This document shows, piece after piece, positions 35,698 to 44,427 of a stretch of DNA of 64,000 bases. Source of the stretch: Paracoccaceae bacterium (GTDB lineage Bacteria; Pseudomonadota; Alphaproteobacteria; Rhodobacterales; Rhodobacteraceae); assembly GCA_028874915.1 (NCBI GenBank), contig JAPPHA010000110.1:1-64000 (forward strand), read 5' to 3'. Both the position numbers and the translations under genes were made by a program. Below the pieces are notes generated by a model. It ran no database searches. It was not told the DNA's origin and was given only the letters and a program-made list of their open reading frames with translations. Numbering within the stretch: the first letter of the stretch is position 1; every line of letters begins with the position of its first letter.

Positions 35698-36851
35698 CGG
35701 CGGTTCTCCGGTTCCTCGCCATAACGTCCATGGTGGCCGGCCTGGTCCAGGGATGTCCGGCGATGGCTGTCGCCGATATCGCCGGGCATGTCCGGTCGAC
35801 ATTGCTCGCGAAAAGGAGCGATGCCGGTGCGGCCGAATTCGACTTGCTGAACGGGTTCCGTCTCACGCTCGACGAGGACTATGGTCCCGCGCGATTTACG
35901 GTGAGCTACGAACTCGTGGTCAGCGTCGGGGATCAACCGACACCTGTCGACACCGACTGGCTGGATCTCGAAGGCACCGTCGCGCGGGGCGGTGATGTCG
36001 AGAGCCACCACCGGCTTGACCGGCTTGAATTCGCCTTCAGCGCCGGCGACAACATCGACGTGAACATCGGCCGTCAGGCGGTGTCCTGGGGAACCACGCT
36101 CTTCCTGACGCCGGCAGACCCCTTTGTTCCGTTTTCGCCGTCGGACACGCTCCGCGACTACCGCCGAGGGATCGACGCTTTCCGGCTCCGTGCCTACCCC
36201 GACGCGCTGAGCGAAATTGACCTCGTCGTGCGCCCGAGCCGTCTCCGGGACCGAACGGAACTGACGGTGCTCGCCCGTGCGTTGACGACCGCGGGAGACT
36301 GGGAAGTCTCTGGCTGGGCCGGCTGGCTCTACGGTGACGAGGCGGCCGCCGTCGGTGCGGCCGGCGGGATCGCGGACTGGGCCGTGCGTTTCGAGGCAGC
36401 AGTCCGGGGCGGGGAGGGGAGGACCATCGGACGCGGCGCCCTCGGTCTTTCGCGGACGTTTTCTGTCGGGGAGCGCGACCTCGGTTTCGTCATCGAATAC
36501 CAGTACGACGGCTTCGGCGCGGCAAGGCGCCAGGGCTACGAGGATCTCCTACAATCCGATCCATTCATGCGAGGCGAGTTGCAGGTGCTCGGACGGGACC
36601 AGGCCGTCGTGCAGGCGGTGTACCAGGTTCACCCGCTCTGGGAACTCACGGGGCGGGCACTCTGGAACCTGAACTCTGGGAGCGTGATCCTTGGGCCGGG
36701 TTTCTCCCATTCCCTCAGTGACGCGGCGGCGCTTTCTGGGAGCGTCTTCGCCGAGTTTGGTGGGACAATCCCCGAAGAGGGCTTCCCCGAAGAGGCGGAA
36801 TCCCGGGCTCCGCCCGTGAACGCATACCTGTACCTGACCTGGTATTTCTGA
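35694..36851 (+). CDS. Probable outer-membrane beta-barrel protein
   Basis: A 385-residue protein with an N-terminal signal (FLAITSMVAGLVQGCPAMAVADI) and a chain of alternating amphipathic strands ending in an aromatic residue (NAYLYLTWYF), the mark of an outer-membrane barrel. The middle has DNIDVNIGRQAVSWGTTLFLTPADPFVPFSPSDTLRDYRRGIDAFRLRAY, resembling barrel proteins labelled alginate-export or DUF1302-like in this context. The GTG start overlaps the ATPase stop (GTGA). It is the last gene of the operon and the probable outer-membrane end of the LolA-like and ABC system. The substrate is not evident. Confidence 0.72.
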   Translation: MTAVLRFLAITSMVAGLVQGCPAMAVADIAGHVRSTLLAKRSDAGAAEFDLLNGFRLTLDEDYGPARFTVSYELVVSVGDQPTPVDTDWLDLEGTVARGGDVESHHRLDRLEFAFSAGDNIDVNIGRQAVSWGTTLFLTPADPFVPFSPSDTLRDYRRGIDAFRLRAYPDALSEIDLVVRPSRLRDRTELTVLARALTTAGDWEVSGWAGWLYGDEAAAVGAAGGIADWAVRFEAAVRGGEGRTIGRGALGLSRTFSVGERDLGFVIEYQYDGFGAARRQGYEDLLQSDPFMRGELQVLGRDQAVVQAVYQVHPLWELTGRALWNLNSGSVILGPGFSHSLSDAAALSGSVFAEFGGTIPEEGFPEEAESRAPPVNAYLYLTWYF

Positions 36852-37112
36852 TCGCGCGGGTGCCGTTTCCTTGCTCCTCGCAGTGGCAGCACTGTTCACG
36901 CAACAACTGCCGGCAACCCGCCCGCGGGATTGTTCGCCGTTCCGGGCCTGTTATCGTGACGGTCCTTCGCCAATCGACCGGTGGGGTCATTCTCCGGTTG
37001 TCCGGGCGGTGACAGGTGGCCACCAGCATCAAGCAGGCCTGGATGCTTCTGCGGTTCCGGGCGGGTTGAATTGGCGGTATCGACTTGCCGGCCGATGCAG
37101 ATAGGAAGAGAG

Positions 37113-37640
37113 ATGTGCGACCTGGACATCGACCGGTTGTTTTTCGTTGAGACCTTCGGCCGGGATGCCGACTACCCGGGCGACTATCCGTTACTTCACT
37201 ACCTGGACAGGAAAACGGGTGAAGTCATCTGGATCTTCGAGAATGATGACGACGCGTTGGACATTGCCGGAATACCGATCGAGGAAAACCGCAGTGACCG
37301 TGAACGCGCCGCGGCTGACCCGGAGCGGTTCCTGGAAATCCCGGGCCTCGACCACGGTGAACACCATCGCATTATCAGGCAATTCCTGGGATCGGACTGG
37401 ACCGACGATGACGCGCTCTGGCGACGGGCGAACGAGGCCTATACGGGTTCGATTGGGCGATGGAAACGCAGGATCGCTGACAAAGACGTCGTCCATGCCT
37501 TCTACGATTTCCAGGACGCGCGGATCGCGGAACTCGCGGAGGAGTTCCTGCGCGAAACCGGCATCACTCCGAACTGGACAAGATCGCGAACGCAGCGCGT
37601 GCCCGTCGCAGGTGGCACGGGTCCCGGATTCGGTCGCTGA
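37113..37640 (+). CDS. UPF0158 family protein
   Basis: A 175-residue acidic soluble protein of the UPF0158 family. Family-like stretches are HYLDRKTGEVIWIFENDDDAL, the FLEIPGLDHGEHHRIIRQFL block and GSIGRWKRRIADKDVVHAFYDFQDARIAELAEEFL. The ATG (MCDLDIDRLFF) was picked because GGAAGAGA lies just upstream; the longer frame reaches into sequence with no similarity. No function is established for the family. It stands alone, with degenerate gaps before and after. Confidence 0.75.
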   Translation: MCDLDIDRLFFVETFGRDADYPGDYPLLHYLDRKTGEVIWIFENDDDALDIAGIPIEENRSDRERAAADPERFLEIPGLDHGEHHRIIRQFLGSDWTDDDALWRRANEAYTGSIGRWKRRIADKDVVHAFYDFQDARIAELAEEFLRETGITPNWTRSRTQRVPVAGGTGPGFGR

Positions 37641-38780
37641 TCCCGGGTTGCTCTGGATGGTCGAAAAAGACTGCGTGACCCTTCCTCCTTGGCCTCGAGT
37701 GTCCACAGCAAGGCAATGAACCTGGCCAGACCGTTGATCCCGTCGCGTGCAAATGCGCTCCGCCCGTTCCGGTCCGAAGCAGCTTCGGCCATACCGTGAT
37801 GAACGCCAGTTCCTGCTGCTACGGCCAGTCGGCAAGAAGCCTACGGTAGTCCTTGCCCGGCCTCACCGACAGAACGAGACCCGCTCGGTGCAACGTGGTC
37901 CGACCGGTTCCCCGAGCGGCCCTGCCGAAGACCGCTGCAGCATCGATGATCACGACGGACTGGTCCATCCTGAACGAGAGATTCTGAAACGCATTATTCA
38001 TGCCAACGATTTCGGCTCCGCCGGCAGCGACTGCACGCCCGCCGATGAGCCGGTCCGTCGCCACTCACGCCAGTGCGAAGGCCGTGTGGTGCGAGGATTC
38101 GTGTCAGATATCATCAGCAGTGTGGTTCTCGGGCACAAACTATACGGGTCCGCGGGGCGAACCCCGGCGACATTTTGTCAGCACGTACGGCCGCAATCCC
38201 AAGGTTCCGAGTCTCGCGACGGTCCTGATGAACGCAGGGGTCATTCCGGTCCCGCCGGGGCCGGCCCTTGCGACACATATGGCCGGTTGAACTGTGCACC
38301 GACGATTTCGCAGCGCCCGCGGTTCAGCCGGCGGCCTCCCGTAGCCGCACGGAGCCGGGACATCCGGACGAGGACGTCCGTAAGCAGGTCCGGACGTGCT
38401 GACTGTCGGGACCACAAGAGTGGAAGCTTTATTCGGGAACGGTCATCCGGATTGGCCGGACCACCGGCCCGTTACGGTCAAAACGACCGCCAGCGATGAA
38501 ACGGAAGGCGTTCGCGGGAGTCAGGGACGACCGGATCGGCGCGTTACCGGATGCCTGGACCCGTTGGTTGACCCGGCAATCGCACAAACTACCGCGTTAT
38601 GGACCGGGGTGTTTACGCCTGAGCAGGCCATGCCGGAACGAGGCAAGAGTAGGCGGAACTCGGGTTGTGATGGTTTGGACGCGACTGTTCAGTCGAAGAG
38701 AGGCGCGTTCGGCGGCGTGGAATCCAAAAAATGCGTTCGCAGCATTCCCTGTGTGGAAATGCGGAATTGCGGTTAGTTGT
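37641..38780. other. Long gap without a recognised gene
   Basis: More than 1.1 kb upstream of the XRE-ImmA gene holds several medium-length open frames on both strands, but none matches a family. One plus-strand stretch near 38180-38290 (TVLMNAGVIPVPPGPALATHMAG) faintly recalls the aconitase-family glycine/cysteine loop without its cysteines. The composition is like the degenerate gaps elsewhere, so decayed genes are likely but cannot be named. Confidence 0.4.
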
Positions 38781-38786
38781 GGTGTA

Positions 38787-38838
38787 TTGCTTTTGATTGA
38801 TAAAACGCAAATATATCTTGCAAACGAGAAATTGCAAG
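38787..38838 (+). promoter_or_regulatory. Predicted promoter and operator of the XRE-ImmA/PIN genes
   Basis: In an AT-rich patch, TTGCTT (38787-38792) and AATATA (38810-38815) are spaced by 17 bases like -35 and -10 boxes. Immediately downstream is a perfect inverted repeat, CTTGCAA-8 bases-TTGCAAG (38817-38838), covering the expected transcription start. Its position fits autorepression by the XRE domain of the first gene. Confidence 0.55.
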
Positions 38839-38860
38839 AAAAACGGATGCGGAGGTTGGG

Positions 38861-39967
38861 TTGACGAACCGGCTTATTGGAAAACGGTTGAAGGCGCTAC
38901 GCGAGGAACGGGGGCTTACCCAGGAGGAACTGGCGAAGGTATTCGGTTTCAATGATCGGCAGACCGTGTCGGCCATCGAGACCGGCAACAGGCAGGTGAC
39001 GGCCGAGGAGCTGGTGCTCGCGGTTGAGAGGCTGGATTCATCGCTGGAATATTTTACCGATCCCTTCCTGCTTGCCGGTGAAGGTCGGTTTTCCTGGAGG
39101 CGGACCCATATCGGCCCGGATCAGCTTGAAGCCTACGAGCGTAAGGCCGGTCGTTGGGTGGCCGCGTTCCGGACCCTGGCGCCGCAGGTCGGGCGCGAGG
39201 CACCGCTCATGCGCCGCAAGCTCAATCTCTTCCCGAGGTCCCGCCAGGAGGATGCCATGCGAGCCGGCGAGCGCTTCGTCGAGGAGTGCGATCTTGGCGA
39301 TACGCCGGCCACAACGCTGGCGGATGTCATGGAAAGGCAGCTGGGAATCCTTGTCCTCATGGTCGACGCGGACCAGGGAATCTCCGGCGCGGCGTGCCGA
39401 CTGCCAGAACTGGACGCCGTCCTGATTGCGCGTCGGGAGGTTGCCGGCAGGCGTAACTTCGATCTCGCCCACGAGCTGTTTCATATCCTGACCTGGGACG
39501 CGATGCCTCCCGAACGTTTCGAGGATGCGCTGGAAAAAGGTGGCAACCGGGTTGAGCAGCTCGCGAACTGTTTTGCGGCGGCGGTGTTAATGCCGGCCTG
39601 CGTCCTGGAGCGGTACGGAGATTGGCAGGGACATTCGCAGAGTGCGTTGATTGCGCGGTTGAATGGCGTGGCGGACGAACTGCATGTAACGGCCTCGGCG
39701 CTGAAATGGCGGTTGGTGGCGCTTGGATTCATCAGCACGGCGACGGCGCGTGCGATTCCCGATGCGGCACTGCGTCACAATGGACGCGACGACACACGGG
39801 ACGTTCTCCCGGCAGCGTTTTCGGAATCGTTCATGGAGGTTGTTGGGCTTGCCATCGGGAGCGGCCTCGTCTCGGTGCGGCGTGCCGCGGCGCTACTCGA
39901 TACGACTGTCGACGAACTTTCGGGCCTGTTCAGGGTGCATGGTGTTGCTTGTCCGGTTGACCTCTGA
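38861..39967 (+). CDS. XRE-family regulator fused to an ImmA/IrrE-type metallopeptidase
   Basis: A 368-residue two-domain protein. Residues 5-60 are an XRE helix-turn-helix (RLKALREERGLTQEELAKVF, NDRQTVSAIETGNRQVTAEEL). The C-terminal part is a COG2856/ImmA-like zinc protease with HELFH at 204-208 and a downstream Glu in NRVEQLANCFAAAVLMP as the third ligand. Such proteins combine repression with cleavage of a repressor or partner, as in ICEBs1 ImmA or deinococcal IrrE. Start: TTG with GGAGG six bases upstream; no ATG is available in frame nearby. It lies six bases before the PIN-domain gene. It could be an antitoxin-like controller or a stress-response switch. Confidence 0.88.
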   Translation: MTNRLIGKRLKALREERGLTQEELAKVFGFNDRQTVSAIETGNRQVTAEELVLAVERLDSSLEYFTDPFLLAGEGRFSWRRTHIGPDQLEAYERKAGRWVAAFRTLAPQVGREAPLMRRKLNLFPRSRQEDAMRAGERFVEECDLGDTPATTLADVMERQLGILVLMVDADQGISGAACRLPELDAVLIARREVAGRRNFDLAHELFHILTWDAMPPERFEDALEKGGNRVEQLANCFAAAVLMPACVLERYGDWQGHSQSALIARLNGVADELHVTASALKWRLVALGFISTATARAIPDAALRHNGRDDTRDVLPAAFSESFMEVVGLAIGSGLVSVRRAAALLDTTVDELSGLFRVHGVACPVDL

Positions 39968-39973
39968 TTCGTC

Positions 39974-40489
39974 ATGCCCAGACATCGCGGTACCGTGCTC
40001 GTGGACACCAATGTCATCCTGGAGGCTTACCGGTCAGGATCGTGGTTAGCGCTGGCAGGCGGCTACGACGTGGAGACCGTCGAGGCTTGCGTGACCGAAA
40101 CCCAGACCGGATTCCAGCGTCGCCGGCCCGAGCGGCAGATCGACGTAGCTGGGTTGCGGGAGAGCTTGGCGGCAGTGCATGGCGTCGCCCGTCTCGACCG
40201 CGCGCGCTTGGCGGTTCGGGCCGGCGGCATCTTTCTGGACGAGGGCGAAGCGGCGCTTTGGGCGCACGCATTGGGCAGGCATGACGACTGGGTTCTCTGC
40301 GGGCCGGACAAGGCCAGTCTTCGTTGCGGGGTGACCCTGGGTTTTCGCCAAAGACTCGTGTCGCTGGAAGGTCTGCTAGAAGATGTCGGACTCCGGGCTC
40401 CAATCGATCTTCGCGAGGCGTATGGCAAGCATTGGCACGAGAGAACGGTCGGAGAGCTGTTGCTTGCGGAAAAAAACGGGACTGATTGA
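39974..40489 (+). CDS. PIN-domain protein, probable ribonuclease toxin partner
   Basis: A 171-residue protein beginning with the PIN motif GTVLVDTNVILEAY, which carries the first metal-binding Asp. Further acidic residues typical of PIN nucleases follow: TVEACVTETQTGFQRR with the conserved Glu, FLDEGEAALWAHALGR with the EA motif, and DDWVLCGPDKASL with later Asp residues. The order fits a DUF4411-like or VapC-like PIN fold. It follows the XRE-ImmA gene by six bases and is surely in the same transcript. By analogy with toxin-antitoxin pairs it probably cuts RNA and is held in check by its neighbour. No VapB-type small antitoxin is present. Confidence 0.78.
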   Translation: MPRHRGTVLVDTNVILEAYRSGSWLALAGGYDVETVEACVTETQTGFQRRRPERQIDVAGLRESLAAVHGVARLDRARLAVRAGGIFLDEGEAALWAHALGRHDDWVLCGPDKASLRCGVTLGFRQRLVSLEGLLEDVGLRAPIDLREAYGKHWHERTVGELLLAEKNGTD

Positions 40490-41029
40490 CGAACGGGGAG
40501 CAACGGTCTGCCGCTTTCGGTAAGCAGATTGACGAGGAATGCGCCGCCTCAACTACGTGTCCTGTCATCCGCTCACCTGCCGAGCCACCTGACGCGCAAA
40601 AGTCATTACCCAAAACCGAAAGAGCGACCCGGAACGATGATCGAGACTCACAGAATTGTTCGCATCTTCATGGCATCTCCAAGTGGTCTTGAGGGGAGCG
40701 AAGAACTGTCGGGAAGGTCGTTGCGGAAAAACCGGTGCAACAGCAGTAACCGGCTACTGCAATTCAAGGCCATGGGTTGGAAGTATACAGGAGGACGGAA
40801 TCGTCGAACTCGGGACATCAAGAACCGGGATCTTGAATTGTTTCATCCTTCACCATTGGATTGACGGCCCTGCCGTCGGTGTCTTCGCAAATTTCGGCTC
40901 CGGCACCAACCGTCAGCGTTTCGGACTTGACGTGTCGTTGAACCGCATCCGGTGGCCGGCCTTGTTACCGAGTCCGGAGTTGGCGTAGGTCACTTGTCGG
41001 GAAACGAACCGACAAGGGTGGCAGTCTGG
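40490..41029. other. Intergenic region, nothing recognised
   Basis: These 540 bases after the PIN gene hold only short frames. A plus-strand frame near 40780-40985 is open for about 60 codons but matches no family. No terminator hairpin with a T-run was seen. Confidence 0.4.
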
Positions 41030-41239
41030 ATGAATCACGGCGTCGAACCCGAGACGGACAGTGCGCGGCAAAAGGCGAAGCGACTTCAGGATGCCGCACG
41101 CCGTGCGATGGCCGAGGCCGAGAGACGGCGGCAGGCGTCAGGTTCGGGGGCCCGCCCGGTGGAGCAGGGCGGTCGCGACGGTCCGGAGCCGACGCGCTTC
41201 GGTGACTGGGAGAAAAACGGAATCATTTCCGATTTCTGA
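41030..41239 (+). CDS. DUF1674 / SDHAF4-like succinate dehydrogenase assembly protein
   Basis: A 69-residue protein whose C-terminus GPEPTRFGDWEKNGIISDF is the diagnostic DUF1674 motif, found in mitochondrial SDHAF4 and its alphaproteobacterial homologues. SDHAF4 helps load the flavinated catalytic subunit into succinate dehydrogenase. The N-terminal half is charged and alanine-rich (AKRLQDAARRAMAEAERRR), likely a flexible helix. The ATG MNHGVEPETD was chosen; the frame is open further upstream but without similarity, and the ribosome-binding site is weak. sdh genes are not in the window. Function is inferred from the family. Confidence 0.82.
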   Translation: MNHGVEPETDSARQKAKRLQDAARRAMAEAERRRQASGSGARPVEQGGRDGPEPTRFGDWEKNGIISDF

Positions 41240-41377
41240 CTTGGGGGCCACGGTCGTGCCCGATCCCGGGTGCGCTCGCCAGACCGGGTTCATGTCGGGC
41301 TTGTCCCGATGTTCCGTCGTCGCCGAAACGGGTGGAACATGTCCGGAGTGTCGGCGAACCGGGGCCGGACAGCTGCT

Positions 41378-42274
41378 TCAAATCGGTCGGGGTTGCAGGC
41401 CGCGAAGGCCGGAGAGGGCATTCCCGGCAATCGCGGCCATCAGGACGGCGCCGCCGGCCCAGGTCTGGAATGCCGCCGTCTCGCCAAGAAACAGCCACAC
41501 CCAGATGGGTCCGAGCAGCACTTCTGTCATGGCGAGCAGCGCCAGTTCCGCCGCGGGAACCGCCCGGCTGCCAATGATGTAGATCGACAGTCCGCATGCC
41601 AGCAGGACGGCCCCCATCAGGAGGCAGATGACGATGTCGCGTGGGGCAATAAACAGCGTTTGATCCAGAATCTGGCACATCATGAAGGATACTGGCAACG
41701 ACATCAGTCCAGCGAGGAGGACGGCGGCCGCCATGTCGGCGGACCGCCCTCTCCGGAGCGACAGGGTGAATACGGCGAATCCGATGGCCGAAATGACGGC
41801 CGCCAGATTGCCGAGAATCGCGCCTTGGGCAATGCCGTCCTCGACCATGATCACGACGCCCGCGAAACCGACGGCGGTGGCGATCCACGTCCGGCGGCCG
41901 ACGCGTTCTCCGAGCACGGGCCAGGCGAGGATGGCCGTGAAGAATGGCGCAGTCGCGAACAGGAAGACCGCATTTGCGACGGTCGTCTCCTGGATCGAAT
42001 ACACGGCGCCGGCGAATGCCGCGACCAACCCGGCCCCTCCAACCACGGCGGGTCTGCCGGCCCGGCGAATCTCGGCCAGCGGGCGGCCTCCTGACCGGAC
42101 CGAAATGAAAAGGAACAGTACGGGGACCAGGCCGGCCGATCGATAGAACAGGATCTGCCAGGTGGCGGCGTCGTTGACCAGCCGGATGGCGAGTGCGGAC
42201 AGGGACCAGAATACGCCGGCAACCAGCACGATCAGGATGCCGTCCCGGTAGCTGACCTCGAACCGGCCCGTCAT
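41378..42274 (-). CDS. EamA/DMT family transporter
   Basis: A 298-residue inner-membrane protein of the drug/metabolite transporter superfamily. It has ten hydrophobic segments arranged as two EamA repeats. Examples are GILIVLVAGVFWSLSALAIRLV, the AAFAGAVYSIQETTVANAVFLFATAPFFTAILAWPVLGERVGRRTWIA block ending the first repeat, and LALLAMTEVLLGPIWVWLFLGETAAFQTWAGGAVLMAAI ending the second; PVLGER and FLGET are the repeat signatures. The ATG MTGRFEVSYRDG gives the usual length; an earlier ATG 14 codons upstream is possible. Likely exports or imports a small metabolite or amino acid; no neighbour indicates which. Confidence 0.87.
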   Translation of the reverse strand: MTGRFEVSYRDGILIVLVAGVFWSLSALAIRLVNDAATWQILFYRSAGLVPVLFLFISVRSGGRPLAEIRRAGRPAVVGGAGLVAAFAGAVYSIQETTVANAVFLFATAPFFTAILAWPVLGERVGRRTWIATAVGFAGVVIMVEDGIAQGAILGNLAAVISAIGFAVFTLSLRRGRSADMAAAVLLAGLMSLPVSFMMCQILDQTLFIAPRDIVICLLMGAVLLACGLSIYIIGSRAVPAAELALLAMTEVLLGPIWVWLFLGETAAFQTWAGGAVLMAAIAGNALSGLRGLQPRPI

Positions 42275-42522
42275 TGCCGGTCCCGCGCCGTTCGCCGCAA
42301 CCCGGCCTTCCGGCATGTGACAGTGCCGGTCAAGAGCTGGGCAACGGTTCCGGTTTGTGCCGGGCGGCACAAGCCCATCGGCGATCTCCTGTCCATCCAT
42401 AGACCTCCGCAGGCTTCCCGGCCGCCTGGCCGGAGTGACGACATCGGAAGCAGGATTTCGCGGAAGTCAAGACCGGGGCCGAGGTACGCCGTCGACAGGC
42501 CTGGCGAGAATCCAGACTGCGG

Positions 42523-43080
42523 TCATTCGCCGAACGGTCCAGCCTGCGCTTGCGATCCGGCGGGCCAGCTCGTCAGCGGCCGGGCGTACCCGACATAGAG
42601 CGGGTGTCTCGGGTGGCCCGCGGCCGTGAGTCCCAGGTGGCACAACTGGACGGGGCGCGTGCGCATCAACCGTTCGACTTCGGGACCCCGGTCGAGAAGA
42701 TTGCCGTGATTGCCCCAGGCACAAACGGCCCGGTCTTCGGGAGTCCGGCAGGCCCAGTCGCATCCGGCGGCGATCGCGGCGTCGTTTCCGGGGCCGACAG
42801 GGTCGGTTTGCCGGGCCAGCGCACGAGGGTCGGTGCTTCGCCAGGCGAAGATGTTGCAGACGCGGAAGGCACCGAAGCCGAGCCGCCGCGCCCGCCGTTC
42901 GCATCGCTCGACGGTCGGATCATTGGCGATTTCGGTTGCTGTCGATGGGTTGAGCATGACGAACAGGGCTCGGGGCGCATTCGGACTCCAGACGCGGGTC
43001 AAACTGTAGCGGTAATGAAGGCATTCGGAATACTCGGCATCCGAGGAGACGCCATCCCTCTCATGCGTTCGGGTGATCAT
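42523..43080 (-). CDS. DUF1643 domain-containing protein
   Basis: A 185-residue protein with the DUF1643 pattern: RYSLTRVWSPNAPRALFVMLNPSTATEIANDPTVERCERRARRLGFGAFRVCNIFAWRSTDPRAL at residues 24-88, then VCAWGNHGNLL and LCHLGLTAAGHPRHPLYV. NPSTA and AWG are the family hallmarks. The function is unknown. Its ATG overlaps the end of truB (ATGA), so it is co-transcribed with rbfA and truB. Confidence 0.88.
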   Translation of the reverse strand: MITRTHERDGVSSDAEYSECLHYRYSLTRVWSPNAPRALFVMLNPSTATEIANDPTVERCERRARRLGFGAFRVCNIFAWRSTDPRALARQTDPVGPGNDAAIAAGCDWACRTPEDRAVCAWGNHGNLLDRGPEVERLMRTRPVQLCHLGLTAAGHPRHPLYVGYARPLTSWPAGSQAQAGPFGE

Positions 43081-43985
43081 CCTGACGTCGGAGCAAGGAC
43101 GCGTCGGGGATGGAACCGGCCATCGCGGATGATCCCCGTCGCCACGGCTTCACCATTGAAGGAGGCCCAGGCCACCGTGCCGGAAACGGCGGTTGCATCG
43201 GGCTCCTGGACTTCGACCGGAACGCCATTCCTGAGACGTGCGACCGCGTCGGGAAGGCAGTTCACCTGCGGAAGGCCAACCAGCGCGGCTTCCGGTCCCC
43301 GGAGCCACGCAGTCCGTCGCTGATCGTCGACCGTTTCCAGGGTGTCCAGTGAGACGGCGTCCGTAAGGGAAAACGGATCGGATCGGGTCCGGCGGATGTC
43401 GGTGGCATGGCCAAGACAGCCCAACGTCTCACCGAGGTCCCGCGCCAGGGACCGGACATAGGTTCCCTTGCCGCAAACCATTTCAAACTCGGCACGGTCG
43501 GGGTCCGGCCGCGCCAACAGAGTGAGGCGGTGGATCCGAACCGGCCGATTCGCAAGGCCGGGCGCACTTCCCGACCGTGTCAGGTCGTGGGCGCGCCGGC
43601 CGCCAACGCGAATTGCCGAGACGTTGGGCGGCCTTTGCAGGATGGTCCCTTGGAAACCGTCCAGGGCCGCGTCCAGTTCGACGGTCTCCGGCCGGGTGGT
43701 CGACGTGGCAAGAACCGAGCCTTCCGCGTCATCGGTGTCCGTGGCCTGCCCCATAATCAGGGTGAAGCGATAGGCCTTCGTGCCGTCCATGACATGGGGG
43801 ATGGTTTTAGTGGCCTCGCCGAGAGCGATCGCAAGAAGCCCGGTTGCGGCCGGGTCGAGTGTCCCGGCGTGTCCGGCCTTCCGGGCCCGGTAGAGCTTCC
43901 GGATTCGCCCGACGGCCTGTGCCGAAGTCAGTCCGGAAGGCTTGTCGAGGACCAGCCAACCGTTCACGGGATGGGATTGGCGCAT
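43077..43985 (-). CDS. truB: tRNA pseudouridine-55 synthase TruB
   Basis: TruB converts uridine 55 in the T-loop of tRNAs to pseudouridine. The 302-residue length fits. Motifs in order: NGWLVLDKPSGLTSAQAVGRIRKLYRARKAGHAGTLDPAATGLLAIALG with the catalytic Asp in GTLDP, then KAYRFTLIMGQATDTDDAEG, QRPPNVSAIRVGGRRAHDLTRSG and CGKGTYVRSLARDLGETLGCLGHATDIRRTRSDPF. The start could also be an ATG three codons earlier; both lie near GGGAAGAA. It follows rbfA by about 30 bases. The usual next genes, rpsO and pnp, are instead about 8 kb away on the other strand. Confidence 0.96.
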   Translation of the reverse strand: MRQSHPVNGWLVLDKPSGLTSAQAVGRIRKLYRARKAGHAGTLDPAATGLLAIALGEATKTIPHVMDGTKAYRFTLIMGQATDTDDAEGSVLATSTTRPETVELDAALDGFQGTILQRPPNVSAIRVGGRRAHDLTRSGSAPGLANRPVRIHRLTLLARPDPDRAEFEMVCGKGTYVRSLARDLGETLGCLGHATDIRRTRSDPFSLTDAVSLDTLETVDDQRRTAWLRGPEAALVGLPQVNCLPDAVARLRNGVPVEVQEPDATAVSGTVAWASFNGEAVATGIIRDGRFHPRRVLAPTSG

Positions 43986-44016
43986 GGACACCATTTCTTC
44001 CCGAGCCCCGGAGGGA

Positions 44017-44427
44017 TCAGGCCCGGATGTCGCGGCGGACGGTTTCCTGTTCGAATAGGCGGCGGGTCGCGTCACTGCAGTCGAAGGAGGTGTCGGGAAC
44101 GAACGTCAGTCTGGGTGAGTACTTCAGTGTGACGTTGCGATTCACGGCTCGCCGCAGTTCGGACCGGTTCCGGTTCAGCGCGTCGACCACTTCGTCGACA
44201 TTTTGTCCACCGAGCGGCAGGACGTAGACCCGGGCCTGACGAAGGTCTGCCGACAATCGGACTTCGCTTACCGTGACCGACGCCCCGGAGAGTTCAGGAT
44301 CGTAGACAGTTTCCCGCATCAGAACGTCGGCCAACGCCCGGCGAACCAGTTCCCCCACACGGAGTTGCCGCTGACTGGGCCCGGCCGGTCGTTGGGACCG
44401 TTCGGGGCGGGTGGCGTGTCTTGGCAT
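44017..44427 (-). CDS. rbfA: 30S ribosome-binding factor RbfA
   Basis: RbfA binds 30S subunits during late 16S rRNA maturation and helps cold adaptation. The 136-residue protein shows QLRVGELVRRALADVLMRE, DPELSGASVTVSEVRLSADLRQARVYVLPLGG and LNRNRSELRRAVNRNVTLKYSPRLTFVPDTSFDCSDATRRLFE, the full family pattern. The N-terminus before about residue 22 is basic and variable, as usual. The start MPRHATRPERSQ has GGGAAGGGAAA upstream; the longer frame lacks similarity. Upstream there is no infB or nusA, so the ancestral cluster is broken at this point. Confidence 0.94.
   Translation of the reverse strand: MPRHATRPERSQRPAGPSQRQLRVGELVRRALADVLMRETVYDPELSGASVTVSEVRLSADLRQARVYVLPLGGQNVDEVVDALNRNRSELRRAVNRNVTLKYSPRLTFVPDTSFDCSDATRRLFEQETVRRDIRA

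Noticed and set aside
38180-38290. Possible aconitase-family remnant (MNAGVIPVPPGPALATHMAG)
   Set aside because: Only one short stretch resembles the family and its cysteines are absent; flanking frames do not continue the match.
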